From Bryobacterales bacterium (GTDB taxonomy: Bacteria; Acidobacteriota; Terriglobia; Bryobacterales; UBA6623), in assembly GCA_022824585.1 (NCBI GenBank), contig JAJDZN010000213.1, positions 1 to 48,588 of the forward strand: a stretch of 48,588 nt of DNA, written 5' to 3'. The notes under the pieces are model-generated. The model was not told where the DNA came from, ran no database searches, and was given only the letters and a program-made list of their open reading frames with translations. Below, piece after piece: positions 19,134-28,900 of this stretch. Position 1 is the first letter of the stretch, and each line of letters begins with the position of its first letter. The position numbers and the translations under genes are program-made.

Positions 19134-19433
19134 TCAGGCGTTCGCTTTGAGGTAGGCGTCCCGGCTCGCCTCGGACTCGAAGTAGTGCACCGTCTTGCCG
19201 ACCTTGCTGCGGACTGCGTGAGCCGGATCGATGTAAGTGCCCGTCTGCGGGTCGCGAACCAACTTGCCGCCGCCGCTCGCCCTTTCGGCGGAATCGCCCT
19301 GCTGCGCCTTGGGTCCGCCAGCGTCGGCTTTGACCTTGCGCAGCATGATTCGGCTGATCTCGCGGATCAGGTTGCGCACGATGGCGAGGCCGATCACGCC
19401 GACCACCAGCAATAGGATGTTACGAAGTCCCAT
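19134..19433 (-). CDS. Small membrane-anchored protein with YHS-like C-terminus lacking cysteines
   Basis: This 99-residue protein has one N-terminal membrane helix (NILLLVVGVIGLAIVRNLI) and a charged linker. Its C-terminal block, LVRDPQTGTYIDPAHAV...VGKTVHYFESEASRDAYL, matches the outline of small YHS/TRASH-type domains in PP0621-like proteins. In those relatives cysteines bind metal (DPVCGTY, FCSEECR), but here the equivalent positions are Gln, Phe and Ser, so metal binding is unlikely. It is cytosolic-facing if the helix is an N-out anchor. It follows a TPR gene on the same strand, separated by a strong hairpin, so the two may be separate transcription units. The function is unknown. Confidence 0.7.
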   Translation of the reverse strand: MGLRNILLLVVGVIGLAIVRNLIREISRIMLRKVKADAGGPKAQQGDSAERASGGGKLVRDPQTGTYIDPAHAVRSKVGKTVHYFESEASRDAYLKANA

Positions 19434-19451
19434 CCGAGTCCCTCTAGGGTA

Positions 19452-19482
19452 GCCGCTCCGCCTGGCAACCAGGCGGAGCGGC
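19452..19482 (-). terminator. Perfect 14-bp stem, 3-base loop hairpin after the TPR gene
   Basis: GCCGCTCCGCCTGG (19452-19465) pairs with its exact complement at 19469-19482 across the loop CAA. It lies 33 bases beyond the stop of the minus-strand TPR gene and before the next gene. No T-run follows on the minus strand, so it may act as a non-canonical terminator or an mRNA 3'-end stabiliser. Confidence 0.6.
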
Positions 19483-19515
19483 GCACCCAGCCAAATGACC
19501 GCGCGGCCTGTGCGC

Positions 19516-20652
19516 TTAGTTCCTGCTGCGCCGCTTCTTGGGCTGCTCGAAGGTGGTCTCTAGCTTGCCGCTCAGGCTCTGCACCATAGCCTGTGCGCTG
19601 GCCGCGTACGGACCTTGTGGATCGAGTTCCAAGTACTTCTGGTAGGCCTCGACCGTTCCCTCGGCGGGGATGACCGAACCGTCTTCCTTCATCTGTGCCG
19701 TTCCGACGAGGACCGTGGCCAGCTGGTAGTAGGCGTTCGCGAAGTCGGGCTGCACGTCGGTGGCCTTGCGGAACGCGTCGATCGCACCCTGCGTGTTGCC
19801 GGTGTTGACCATCGTGGCGCCGAGGTTGAAGTAGTAGGTCCCGGCGTTGTCAGGCGCCATCTGGGCAGCCTTTTCCAGTTCTGCGGTGCCTTCGTCGATC
19901 CGCTGCAGGCGTATTAGCAGCAGGCCGAGGTTGTTGTGGTACGCCGGATCGGGCTCCAGCTCGATCGCCTTGCGGTAGGTCGTGATCGCTTCCTCGCCGA
20001 CTTGGTCCCGCTCGGCTCCGGTCTTGGTGCTGACCAAGCCGCTGAGGGCCTCGGCCATATTGCCCCAGATGACGTGCTGGTCGCCGTCGATTTCGAGCGC
20101 CTTCCTGAAGTGCTGCACTGACACGTCGAAGTCTTTCAGGCGCTTGGCTTCCATGCCCGCGTTGAACGTCTCGTTCAGTTCCTTGTTCTTGCTGATCTGT
20201 TGCTGGCGGGCCTTGAGCGCTTTCTCGTACTCCTTGCGCTGCTGCTCCGACATGGCCGCCAGTTGATCCTTGGTCGGGCCCGCTCCGGACGACTGAGCCG
20301 CTTGGGCCTCCCGCTGGATCTCTCCCAAGTCGAAGTCCAAGGGCTTGTCTTCGCCAAGCTTGATCTGATAGCCGTTGATGCTGTAGACCTGCTTGCCGTC
20401 GACCTCCAGCCGGACCGTGTACTGGCCAAGGGGGAGACCGGCGTGGAAGTAGTTCCCCTTCTTGTTGGTCTTGACCTTGTAGTTGCCGCGCACGCCGACG
20501 CGCTCGATGAAGACCATGGCATTGCGCAAGCCTTGGCCGTCCGTGTCTAGCACGCGGCCTCGCAGCTGACCTGTCTGCGCGAACGCGGACGAGGCCAGAA
20601 GAGTGAGAAGGAGGGCTGCGAGAATGCAGCCGCGAAGTGTTCTGCTTGTCAT
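19516..20652 (-). CDS. Secreted TPR protein with carboxypeptidase-regulatory-like domain
   Basis: The predicted 378-residue envelope protein has a signal peptide at about 1-25, ending LLASSAFAQ. A carboxypeptidase-regulatory-like beta domain follows (LRGRVLDTDGQGLRNAMVFI through GQYTVRLEVDGK). A Gln/Lys/Glu-rich probable coiled segment comes next (SEQQRKEYEKALKARQQQI), then at least four TPR-like repeats (SVQHFRKALEIDGDQHVIW, AITTYRKAIELEPDPAYHNN, GTAELEKAAQMAPDNAGTYY, AIDAFRKATDVQPDFANAYY). The tail is basic. Proteins of this build are common in Acidobacteria and probably scaffold envelope complexes. The start at 20652 is set by AGGAG nine bases upstream. It is divergent from the decarboxylase gene, with 113 bases between. 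Confidence 0.85.
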   Translation of the reverse strand: MTSRTLRGCILAALLLTLLASSAFAQTGQLRGRVLDTDGQGLRNAMVFIERVGVRGNYKVKTNKKGNYFHAGLPLGQYTVRLEVDGKQVYSINGYQIKLGEDKPLDFDLGEIQREAQAAQSSGAGPTKDQLAAMSEQQRKEYEKALKARQQQISKNKELNETFNAGMEAKRLKDFDVSVQHFRKALEIDGDQHVIWGNMAEALSGLVSTKTGAERDQVGEEAITTYRKAIELEPDPAYHNNLGLLLIRLQRIDEGTAELEKAAQMAPDNAGTYYFNLGATMVNTGNTQGAIDAFRKATDVQPDFANAYYQLATVLVGTAQMKEDGSVIPAEGTVEAYQKYLELDPQGPYAASAQAMVQSLSGKLETTFEQPKKRRSRN

Positions 20653-20680
20653 GATCGAAGCTCCTGTTGCAGAGAGGCTG

Positions 20681-20698
20681 TAGCCTAAGATTAGCCTA
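20681..20698. repeat. Direct repeat TAGCCTA, 11-base period, in a divergent promoter region
   Basis: TAGCCTA occurs at 20681-20687 and 20692-20698, one helical turn apart, between the divergent TPR and decarboxylase genes. A third copy, TAGCCTAA, is at 25829-25836 between the TonB receptor gene and the large secreted-protein gene. This arrangement suits an operator bound by one regulator, but the element is short enough to recur by chance. Confidence 0.35.
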
Positions 20699-20765
20699 CA
20701 ATACTGCGGCATGGGGATGGAAGGATAAATTTGCCTGTGCCCGCGGCTGAGGGTGCGGAAGTCCA

Positions 20766-22256
20766 TTGAAAGCTCCTCCCCCAGGAACCTTCGGCGCGTT
20801 CACCGACAACGACCTGTCCCCGGAAGACTTCCGCAGGGCGGGGCACGCCGTCGTCGACTGGATCGCCGACTACTATGCGCATCCCGAGCGGCAGCGCGTG
20901 CTGCCCGATGTGCTGCCGGGTCAATTGGTGGACAAGCTCCCGTCGAGCGCGCCGCAGCAGGGGGCTTCCCATGAGGAGATCCTCGCGGACTTCGAGCGCC
21001 TGGTGGCTCCGCACTTGGTGCATTGGAACCATCCTGGGTTTATGGCGTACTTCGCAGCCGGGGGTTCGCGTCCCGGCGTGCTGGCCGATGCGCTCGCAGC
21101 GGCCGTGAATAATGTCGGCCTGCTGTGGTACTCCTCGCCGGCGCTCGCCGAGCTCGAGCAAGTCACTACGCGCTGGCTGTCTGCCGCCATGGGCCTGCCG
21201 GAGGAGTGGTTCGGCATGATCCATGACTGTGCGTCGATCGCCACCTTTCATGCGGTGATCGCCGCTCGCGAGCTCGCCGCCGCCAAGGCTCGCGAATCCG
21301 GTGCCGAGCTTGACCTGAACCGGATCGTGATGTACACGTCTGAGCAGGCCCACTCCTCAGTCGAGAAGGCCATGAGCGCGCTCGGGCGCGGCGCCGAGGC
21401 GTGCCGCAAGATCCGCTGCGACGACCGTTACGCGATGCGTCCTGACGAGCTGGAGCGGGCCATCGCGTCAGACCGTAGCGCCGGCCTGTCTCCGATTGCG
21501 ATAACCGCGACTGTGGGCACGACCGCGTCGACAGGCATCGACCCAGTGCCGGAGATTGCCGACATTGCGGCTGAGCACGGGCTCTGGCTGCACGTGGACG
21601 CGGCCTACGCGGGAGCAGCCGCGATCCTGCCGGAGATGCGACGCCACTTTGCCGGCTGCGAGCGCGCCGACTCGTTCGTCATCAACCCGCACAAGTGGCT
21701 GTTCGTCCAGATGGACTGCTCGGTGTTCTACACGGCCCGCCCGGAATGCTTGCGCAGCGCGCTCTCGCTGACTCCGGAATACCTGCGCAGCGCGACCTCG
21801 CGCGCCCCGCAGGCGCAGCGGAGTGGGCAGGATGCCCGGGCGGTCAACTACATGGAGCACTCGATCGCGCTGGGCAGGCGGTTTCGCGCGCTCAAGCTCT
21901 GGTTCGTCCTTCGCAGCTTCGGAACCGAGCACCTGGCGAGAGTCCTCCGCGAGCACGTCCGGCTGGCCCGCCTACTCGCCGACTGGGTGGCGGAGGCCCC
22001 GGACTTCGAACTCCTGGCCCCGGTCGACTTTTCGCTGGTTTGCTTGCGCTACATGCCGGAGGGCGCGAGCGAGGCCGAGACCGATGCCGTCAACGAGCGG
22101 CTGCTGCGCGCGGTAAACGCCACCGGGGAGTTTTTCCTCTCGCATGCCAAGCTGGAAGGCCGTTACACGATCAGGGTGGCCATCGGCAACATCAGCACTA
22201 CGGAGGCGCATGTCCGCCGACTGTGGGAGCTGCTCCGAGGCCTGGCGGGGCATTAG
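20766..22256 (+). CDS. Aromatic-L-amino-acid decarboxylase-like PLP enzyme
   Basis: This 496-residue group II decarboxylase keeps the complete layout of aromatic amino-acid decarboxylases. An N-terminal swapped segment (DFRRAGHAVVDWIADYY, LPGQLVDKLPSSAPQ) is followed by HWNHPGFMAYF. His196 is in SEQAHSS, Asp278 in LHVDAAYAG and the PLP lysine Lys310 in INPHKWLFVQMDCS. The motif HPGFMAYF and the DCSVFY strand match tryptophan/DOPA/tyrosine decarboxylases more closely than the paralogue at 9404-10837 does. The start is a TTG at 20766; no ATG or GTG lies between it and the conserved domain. It converges on the TonB receptor gene. Product amines could be tryptamine, tyramine or phenylethylamine; sequence does not decide. 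Confidence 0.9.
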   Translation: MKAPPPGTFGAFTDNDLSPEDFRRAGHAVVDWIADYYAHPERQRVLPDVLPGQLVDKLPSSAPQQGASHEEILADFERLVAPHLVHWNHPGFMAYFAAGGSRPGVLADALAAAVNNVGLLWYSSPALAELEQVTTRWLSAAMGLPEEWFGMIHDCASIATFHAVIAARELAAAKARESGAELDLNRIVMYTSEQAHSSVEKAMSALGRGAEACRKIRCDDRYAMRPDELERAIASDRSAGLSPIAITATVGTTASTGIDPVPEIADIAAEHGLWLHVDAAYAGAAAILPEMRRHFAGCERADSFVINPHKWLFVQMDCSVFYTARPECLRSALSLTPEYLRSATSRAPQAQRSGQDARAVNYMEHSIALGRRFRALKLWFVLRSFGTEHLARVLREHVRLARLLADWVAEAPDFELLAPVDFSLVCLRYMPEGASEAETDAVNERLLRAVNATGEFFLSHAKLEGRYTIRVAIGNISTTEAHVRRLWELLRGLAGH

Positions 22257-22395
22257 CCCCGGGCGGCGCCCTGAATTGTCCGAGCTGGATGGCCGGCTAG
22301 GTCCCACCTCGAGACTTGGCGCGTAAGCTCGGATCCATCCAACGGGAAATCCAGCCACTGGCGTTTGTCGCGGTGTCAGCTCCGATGTCGAGACT

Positions 22396-25300
22396 TCAAA
22401 ACAGATACTTGAGCCCGAATTGGATCCTGCGGGGCTCCCCGGCCCGGTTGATCGTGCCGGTGGCTGCCCGCAGCATTCCTCCAACCGGCTGTCCGAACTG
22501 AGGCGTGTTGGTAAAGTTGAACGCTTCGAAGCGGAATTGCACGGTGTGCCCTTCCCAAGGCATCCGAAAACGTTTGCCTAGCATGAAGTCGAAGTTCCTG
22601 CCCCCAGGGCCGCGCAATACATTGCGACCGTTCGTTCCATAGACACCCGGTTCGCTGACCACGAAGGCCGATTGATCGAACCAGTTGTCGATGGTCGGAT
22701 TGCTCAGTACGCCGCTGCCCACGCGGTTGCCGCGATTGGTGGTGCCCGAGTTCTGCGGGTCGCCTGGGAAGGTCACCTCGAACGGGAATCCCGTTCTCAG
22801 CGACACCAGTCCGCCCACCTGCCAGCCGCCCAAGATTGCGTCTGCTGCGCCGCCCCAGTTGGAGCCGATCGCGCGGTCCTTGCCGAACGGCAGCTGCCAG
22901 GTGAAGCTGCTCGTGAAGCTCTGCGTCATGTCGATATTCGCGCTCGCGCGCTCCGCTCCGCGGTCGTAGTGATTCGCTACGTTGAACAGGCCGGTGTCTA
23001 GGAACTGAGTGTTGTTGTCGATGTTGTGCGACCACGTATACGAGGTCAGGAACGTCACCCCCTTGCTGAAACGCTTTTCAAGGCGCGTGACCAATGCGTT
23101 GTAGCTGGCATTCGCGCCGGGTTCCCCGAGAGTGACGCCTGTCCGCTGCGGCCGCAGCCGCCTCCGCCTCGCAGGGATGGTCGGGTGCGGCCCTGGGTTG
23201 TTGATATCGAACCGATACTGCATGAAGTGCGTGCTCGAGCCCTGGTAGCCGATGATCCAAACGGTGTTCTCGGGCAGCTCTCGTTGAATGTCGATGAACC
23301 ACTGCGAGGCATACTGCGTCGGCTGGCTGCGATAGGAGGCCGAGGCACCGGTATTCGGCAGCGGTTCCGCCGCGGGAAGCGTTACGGGCAGGAATCCGTC
23401 CTTGACGAGTGTCACTGGAGTGATGTTGTCGAAGGTGGGTGTGATGATCTCGGTAAAGTCGGGCACCTGCCGGGACCAGGCCGAGCCGTCCGTAACGATG
23501 TCTCCCTCGCCATAGAAGATCCCGCCGCTCGCGCGGATCACGGTCTTCTCGTTGAGGCGGTAGGCGATTCCCACGCGAGGCGCGAAGTTGTTGAGATCGT
23601 TCTCGCAGCCGCAGTCGCTGCCGTCTTCCGGACGGTCCCAGTACTCTTCCTGTCCCGCAGGCAGGCCGTTGTAGGCAGTGATGTAGTTGCTCACGCCGGT
23701 GCGGCCGGGAATATGCCCCTTCGGGTAGTAGCCCCGATTGAACAGTTCCCAACGCAGGCCCAAGGTCAACGTCAGCCTGGGCGTCACCTTCCAGTCATCC
23801 TGGACGTAGATTCCCGTATAGGGCACGACCGCATTCTCGCCCGCCGGGTTGCCCACCCGGGTCTGCCCCACTGTGCCTAGCATCATCTCTGCGAGACCGT
23901 TCCCCGTGCGAGCCCGGCTGCGGCCGATGTTCGGCTGCTCGGCCGTGAAGACCCGATTGAACAGGAACTGCCCCCGCCGGAACCGCATCGCTTCTCGAAA
24001 GATGTTGAGACGCCGGTAGTCGAACCCGAACTTGATGCCGTGGTTCCCCTTTTGCCACAACAGGTTGTTCACGATCTGAATGTTGTCCATGTTGTTGATG
24101 TTCGGCCAGCAGCACGGGGTTCCGAGATTGTTGTAGCCATTGATATTGAAGAAGCTGAAGCCTTGGTCAAAGCCATCCCCGAAGGTATCGCCCGGAGCGC
24201 CCTTGATTCCGAGCGTCGCGTTGAGCGGCTCTTGGATCAGCGTGTCGAAACGCGTTGGGAAGTGGGTGAAGCCGAAGCGCGCTTCATTGTGCAGCGTCGG
24301 CGAGAACGAGTGCGTCCAGTTGAAGGCCAGGTTGTCGCCGTTCAGGTCGACCGTCTGGCCGCCCTGCCCCCCGGCTTCGACCGGCAAGGGGCTTTGGTTC
24401 ACGCGGAACTGGCGGCGTATGCTCATGCGGAAGAAGAGGCGGTCGCTGTCGCTGAGGTTGTGGTCGACGCGAAAGTCGTACTGGTCGGTGTCGTCGGCGT
24501 CGGACGGAGCCCGGAAGTAGTTGTTGAACCCGAACTCCCGCCCTTCGATATTGGACGCCGGGTAGCGCGACAGCAGGGGTGTGCTGACCGGATCGAAGCG
24601 GCTTGCGGGGATCGTATTGTTCGGGAACGGTTCGCGGCTAGCGTCCGCGCCGGTGCCCACGGTGGTTGCCGGGTCGAAGATCTGGTTGAAGTTGGTGCGC
24701 TCCATCGAGAAATCGCCGCTGCGTGCAAGGCCGCTGGGAACTGTGGCCAGGAAACTCCTTCCCAGTCGAATGCGGGTGCCCTGGTAGCTGAAGAAGCCGA
24801 ATGTTTTGTTCTTGATGATCGGGCCGCCCAGGGTGCCTCCGAACTGGTTCTGGCGCAGCGTGGGCTTTTCGGCCCCGGAGCGGTTGGCGAAGAAGTTTGT
24901 GGCATCAAGCTTTTCGTTCCGGACGAACTCGAATAAGCTGCCATGCAGTTCGTTCGATCCGGACTTGATCGACACCAAGACCTTTGGCCCCATGCGGAAT
25001 CCGTACTCGGCGGACATATTGTTCGTCACGACCTTGAACTCGCCGACCGCGTCGACGGAGGGCTTGCTGGCCTGGGCCTCGAAACCCAGCGGTCCGCCGC
25101 CGGCGCGCGATCCATTGTCGATACCGTCGATCATCACGTTGTTCTGGTAGCCGCGCATGCCCATCCCGACAAAGCCCGCCTCGTTGCGGCCGGGGCGCGT
25201 GCCCGCTCCCACCGTCGCGCCGGGAAGAATGCCGACAGAAAGCTGGGCGAGTTCCAGGTAGTTTCGCTTGTTCAGCGGCATCTCGACGATGCGTTGGTTC

Positions 25301-25707
25301 TCGATGACCTGCCCCATGGCGGCCTGTTCTGACTCGAGCAACGCCGCCGCAGCGGAAACCTCGACGACTTCCGCGACGGTTCCCACAGACAGGGTGAAGT
25401 CCACGCGAGCGATCTGCTGCACATCGAGCTTGAGATTCTCGCGGGTCGATGGCGCGAAGCCCTCGGTTCGGGCAGTCAGAGAATAAGTGCCCGGACTTAG
25501 AAACGGGACAGAGTACAGGCCGGTCTCGTTCGACTGGGCCTCGTATTCCACGCCCGTAGCCACGTTCGTCACTGTCACGTCAGCGGCCGGAATGACGCCG
25601 CCGGTGGAGTCTGTGATGACTCCTTGGATGCCCGAATTCTGGGCGAAGCAAATTGTCGTTGCGACAGTGCAGAGCGCGATGAAGCGAAGCAAGAATGCGG
25701 GTGACAT
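22396..25707 (-). CDS. TonB-dependent receptor with N-terminal carboxypeptidase-regulatory domain (Oar-like)
   Basis: This outer-membrane protein of 1,103 residues has a signal peptide at about 1-22, ending TICFAQ. A carboxypeptidase-regulatory-like domain comes first (IQGVITDSTGGVIPAADVTV, ETGLYSVPFLSPGTYSLTA). A plug-like segment follows (RIVEMPLNKRNYLELAQLSV, MRGYQNNVMIDGIDN), then a long beta-barrel with repeated aromatic strands ending in RRIQFGLKYLF. This is the expanded Acidobacterial Oar/CarboxypepD family, thought to take up oligosaccharides or peptides across the outer membrane with TonB energy. The barrel gives no ligand. The AAGGAGG six bases before the ATG is a near-perfect Shine-Dalgarno. 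No SusD partner or glycosidase is adjacent. It is divergent from the large secreted-protein gene. Confidence 0.95.
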   Translation of the reverse strand: MSPAFLLRFIALCTVATTICFAQNSGIQGVITDSTGGVIPAADVTVTNVATGVEYEAQSNETGLYSVPFLSPGTYSLTARTEGFAPSTRENLKLDVQQIARVDFTLSVGTVAEVVEVSAAAALLESEQAAMGQVIENQRIVEMPLNKRNYLELAQLSVGILPGATVGAGTRPGRNEAGFVGMGMRGYQNNVMIDGIDNGSRAGGGPLGFEAQASKPSVDAVGEFKVVTNNMSAEYGFRMGPKVLVSIKSGSNELHGSLFEFVRNEKLDATNFFANRSGAEKPTLRQNQFGGTLGGPIIKNKTFGFFSYQGTRIRLGRSFLATVPSGLARSGDFSMERTNFNQIFDPATTVGTGADASREPFPNNTIPASRFDPVSTPLLSRYPASNIEGREFGFNNYFRAPSDADDTDQYDFRVDHNLSDSDRLFFRMSIRRQFRVNQSPLPVEAGGQGGQTVDLNGDNLAFNWTHSFSPTLHNEARFGFTHFPTRFDTLIQEPLNATLGIKGAPGDTFGDGFDQGFSFFNINGYNNLGTPCCWPNINNMDNIQIVNNLLWQKGNHGIKFGFDYRRLNIFREAMRFRRGQFLFNRVFTAEQPNIGRSRARTGNGLAEMMLGTVGQTRVGNPAGENAVVPYTGIYVQDDWKVTPRLTLTLGLRWELFNRGYYPKGHIPGRTGVSNYITAYNGLPAGQEEYWDRPEDGSDCGCENDLNNFAPRVGIAYRLNEKTVIRASGGIFYGEGDIVTDGSAWSRQVPDFTEIITPTFDNITPVTLVKDGFLPVTLPAAEPLPNTGASASYRSQPTQYASQWFIDIQRELPENTVWIIGYQGSSTHFMQYRFDINNPGPHPTIPARRRRLRPQRTGVTLGEPGANASYNALVTRLEKRFSKGVTFLTSYTWSHNIDNNTQFLDTGLFNVANHYDRGAERASANIDMTQSFTSSFTWQLPFGKDRAIGSNWGGAADAILGGWQVGGLVSLRTGFPFEVTFPGDPQNSGTTNRGNRVGSGVLSNPTIDNWFDQSAFVVSEPGVYGTNGRNVLRGPGGRNFDFMLGKRFRMPWEGHTVQFRFEAFNFTNTPQFGQPVGGMLRAATGTINRAGEPRRIQFGLKYLF

Positions 25708-25712
25708 GGTGG

Positions 25713-25719
25713 CCTCCTT
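25713..25719 (-). promoter_or_regulatory. Strong Shine-Dalgarno of the TonB receptor gene
   Basis: AAGGAGG on the minus strand, five bases before the ATG at 25707-25705. It is the best-matching ribosome site in the window and suggests high translation of the receptor. Confidence 0.75.
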
Positions 25720-25971
25720 TCGCTTGAGATCTTCGCGTCTCCCGCCCGAATCGTCAAGGGGGCTAGGAGCAGTTTCTTGGTCGAGTGCCCGTGCGACATT
25801 CCGGATTAGATGCTGCAGCTTGTGTGCCTAGCCTAATGTTGGCGTTTACCGGCGTTTCAGAGACCGTAACGACAGCTGCGGGCCGTGATTGGCCAGCCCT
25901 CGCTGCCAGAGATTGCAAAGCCGTGCCGCCCCCATCCGGTGCCGGTGTACAATCACCTTCGGGAATCAGGC

Positions 25972-28900
25972 ATGTGTACTCGGATCGCCTACTTGGCAGC
26001 CTTGGTCTTAGTCAGCGCTCTGTGCCAGAGCCCACTCCACGCCACCGTCGAGCAGGCGCGTGAATTGGAGCGGGCGGGCCAGCCCCTCGAGGCACGGCGC
26101 GTGCTCCAGGATACCGCGAGGGACCAGCAGGGAGATAGCGAAGCGCTGTTGGCGAGAGCGGACTTCTTAGATCGCTACGGCGACCCGGCTGCTGTCGAGG
26201 CATATTTGGCGGCGCTGGCCTCGATCGGGCCGGAAGATTCCGGGACCGCTGCCGAGCTGCGCCGCCGGATCGCGGTTGCCGCCCTGTCGCACGGCGATGC
26301 GGAGCAGGCCAAGGCCGCCTTGGCGGCGTTGCAAGCAGCGGGCGAAGGCAGCCCCGGGGTTGACGGGCTGCTGCAACCGCTGACCGCGCCGGAAGCTACG
26401 GATTTCATCGAGGTGCCCGGCACGCTGGACTCGTTCAGCCGGATGGCGGCGCTGTCCACCGATCTCTCGTCCGATCTCATCCTGCCCTCGCTTGGCCGGA
26501 CGATTTTCGCCGGCGGCTACCATGCCTCCGGCGGTGGCGCCACGTTCGAGCCGACCGAGTATCTCCGCCTGCTGAAGCAGTACTTGACCCAAGCGAGGGA
26601 GCTCGCGGCATTCGCCGGTGACGACAACACCATCAGCATCGCGGTTTGCGAATCGGCCGAGACGGCGCAGCTGCTGAAGATCATCGGCTACCGCTTGCGC
26701 GGGGAGTGCGGCCCGGCAGCCGTGCTCGAGACGGTCAACCCCTCGCGGGCGTTTCTCGCCATCGATTCGGCCTTCCCGCTGGCGGACTTGGAACTGGCGT
26801 TCCGCCGAGGCGAGCCGTTCAGCTACCAGTTCGGCCCTACGAGACTGCCGGTCCTCTTCGGCCGGGACTACTGGCTGGCAGGGGCCCGGCGCGCCCAAGA
26901 CAACTTCCTAGACACGTTCATCGACGATCCGGGCCTGGCGCGCCTCTACGTCGCAATGCAAAACCTGCACCGTCCGACCGCCGAGGCCTTGCGGGCCGCC
27001 GCTCCGATCGGCGACTTGAAGGACTATGTCCCCGTGCTCGACTTCTTCGGGGCGATGTTCGAGGTCGCCGATGGCGTGGCGGTCACTCCGGGGGGCGCGC
27101 GTGCGCGACCCGGCTGGGAACGCCTGGTGGGCGAGCGCGTAAACCAGGGCGGCCAGTTCTTCCAGCGGCTCATCCGTCTCGACGATGGCTGGATGGCGGC
27201 GTTCTATGACGCTTTGGCGCGCGTCCAAGGGGACGCCGCGAAGGCTTACTTCCTCGATCCGCCGCGCATCGAGCGCTTCTACCAGGCAGTGCGGGGGAAG
27301 GTCACAAGCCCGGGCCCGGCGCGCCCGATCTTTCGTGCCAGTTCCGACTTGATGCTGCTGGCGACGAGACTCGACTTCGATGCTTCGGGCGCTCCGCGCA
27401 TACCCGGCGGCATCGGGCCGTGGAGGGATTTGTTCGTCGTTCACCCGCACGGCAAATACGACGGCAAGCTGACCGAGTCCGCCACGCGCTGGACGCAGGC
27501 CGACGATGTCATCGAGGCCATGTTCGCTCTCTCGCGCAAGGCGATCGAGAACGAGCCGCTGCGCATGTTCCTGGCGATCTCGGACTTGGATCGCAACCGC
27601 TCCACGCCGCTATCAGCCGACACCGTCGCGCGGATGATTCGGGCATTCCCGGACCACGGACACCAGTTCGCCCTCTACAGCGACTCTCCCAATCTCGCCG
27701 AGGCAACCATCGCCGCGCACCTCGACACGATGGCGCGCCTGGACAAGATCGGCAACGTCCTGCGTCGCGCCAACTCCATCGGCGTCCTGCAAGCGCAACT
27801 TGCGCTGTGGCAAGTGCTGCGCCGCAACGGCGCGATTCCGCCGGAACGGGCCGATTCGTCGATGCAGGCCCTGCTCTCGGCCGCCTCGGGCGCGACCGAT
27901 TCGCAGGGGGTGTTCGAAGCGGGGCGCGCCGGCGTGCTGGCGCTGCTGGAAGCAGCCGGGCGAGACGCTGCCGATCCGCAGGAGGCGCTGCTGGACCTGT
28001 TGGTGGGCGAGGCCGCCGAGGGCGAGCAAGAGGCGCGGAGCGAGGTGCTGGCCCGCGTGAACCAGCTCCTGGTTCTGCAACGGCTGGTGCCGCTGGACAC
28101 GTTGTTCGACCTGGCCGACCACCTCGAGCGCGTCTCGCGCGGCGAGGCGTTCAACGTGGCCATGGCCAACCGCCTCTCGGAGAGCATTTCGGACATCCGG
28201 CTGCCGCGCTCCGTGCTATCCGTCGAAGAGGCCAACGCCATGGCGCGCGGCCACTGGGTCGACCGCCACATCCAGAGGCAGCGAAACCTCAACCTGCGGC
28301 GGGCGGTGGATCGGGCGCAGGGCAATCCCAGGCGGCTGCTGTCGATTCGCGGGGAACTGGCGCCGATACTGCGCGACTCGCTGGTCGGCATCGCGTACGC
28401 GCTGTATTCGCCGCCCGGGGCCGAACTGATCCGTGCCAACCCCTTGTTCGTGCGCAGCCACGACTTCCTCGGTCCTGAGAGCAAGTACAGCTGGTCGCGG
28501 GCTCGCATGCAGTCGACCGGCTGGCCCAGCAGCGGCGGCGGCCGCCTGATGGGCTCGCTCGTCTCGCTGCCTTACGAACTGGCGTCGGCAGAGCAGAACT
28601 TCTTGGTCCCATCCAACCGGCAGGCCCTGATATGGCAGGACTTGGCGCCGCAGATGTTGCTCGGCGCCACCCTGCCGCGCTGGTGGGGCGTCCGCCCCGC
28701 AGACCTGCACTACGTGGGGCTGCACCTGCGGCTGTCGCGTTCCCTGCTCGCCCAGGCTGCTTTTGACGAAGACTTGGCCGGGCCCGTCTTGGGCCAGCTG
28801 CGGACGCGGGTGGAGCCGTCCCGCATCTGGAAGATCGAAGACTCCTTCAGGCGCGGGCGCGTGCGCGAGGGAATCGAGATCGTCACCCCGGCCGAACTCT

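Noticed and set aside
27420..28478. A 352-codon plus-strand frame inside the large secreted-protein gene
   Set aside because: Arg/Ala-rich out-of-frame reading of a real gene whose own frame has a signal peptide and conserved blocks.
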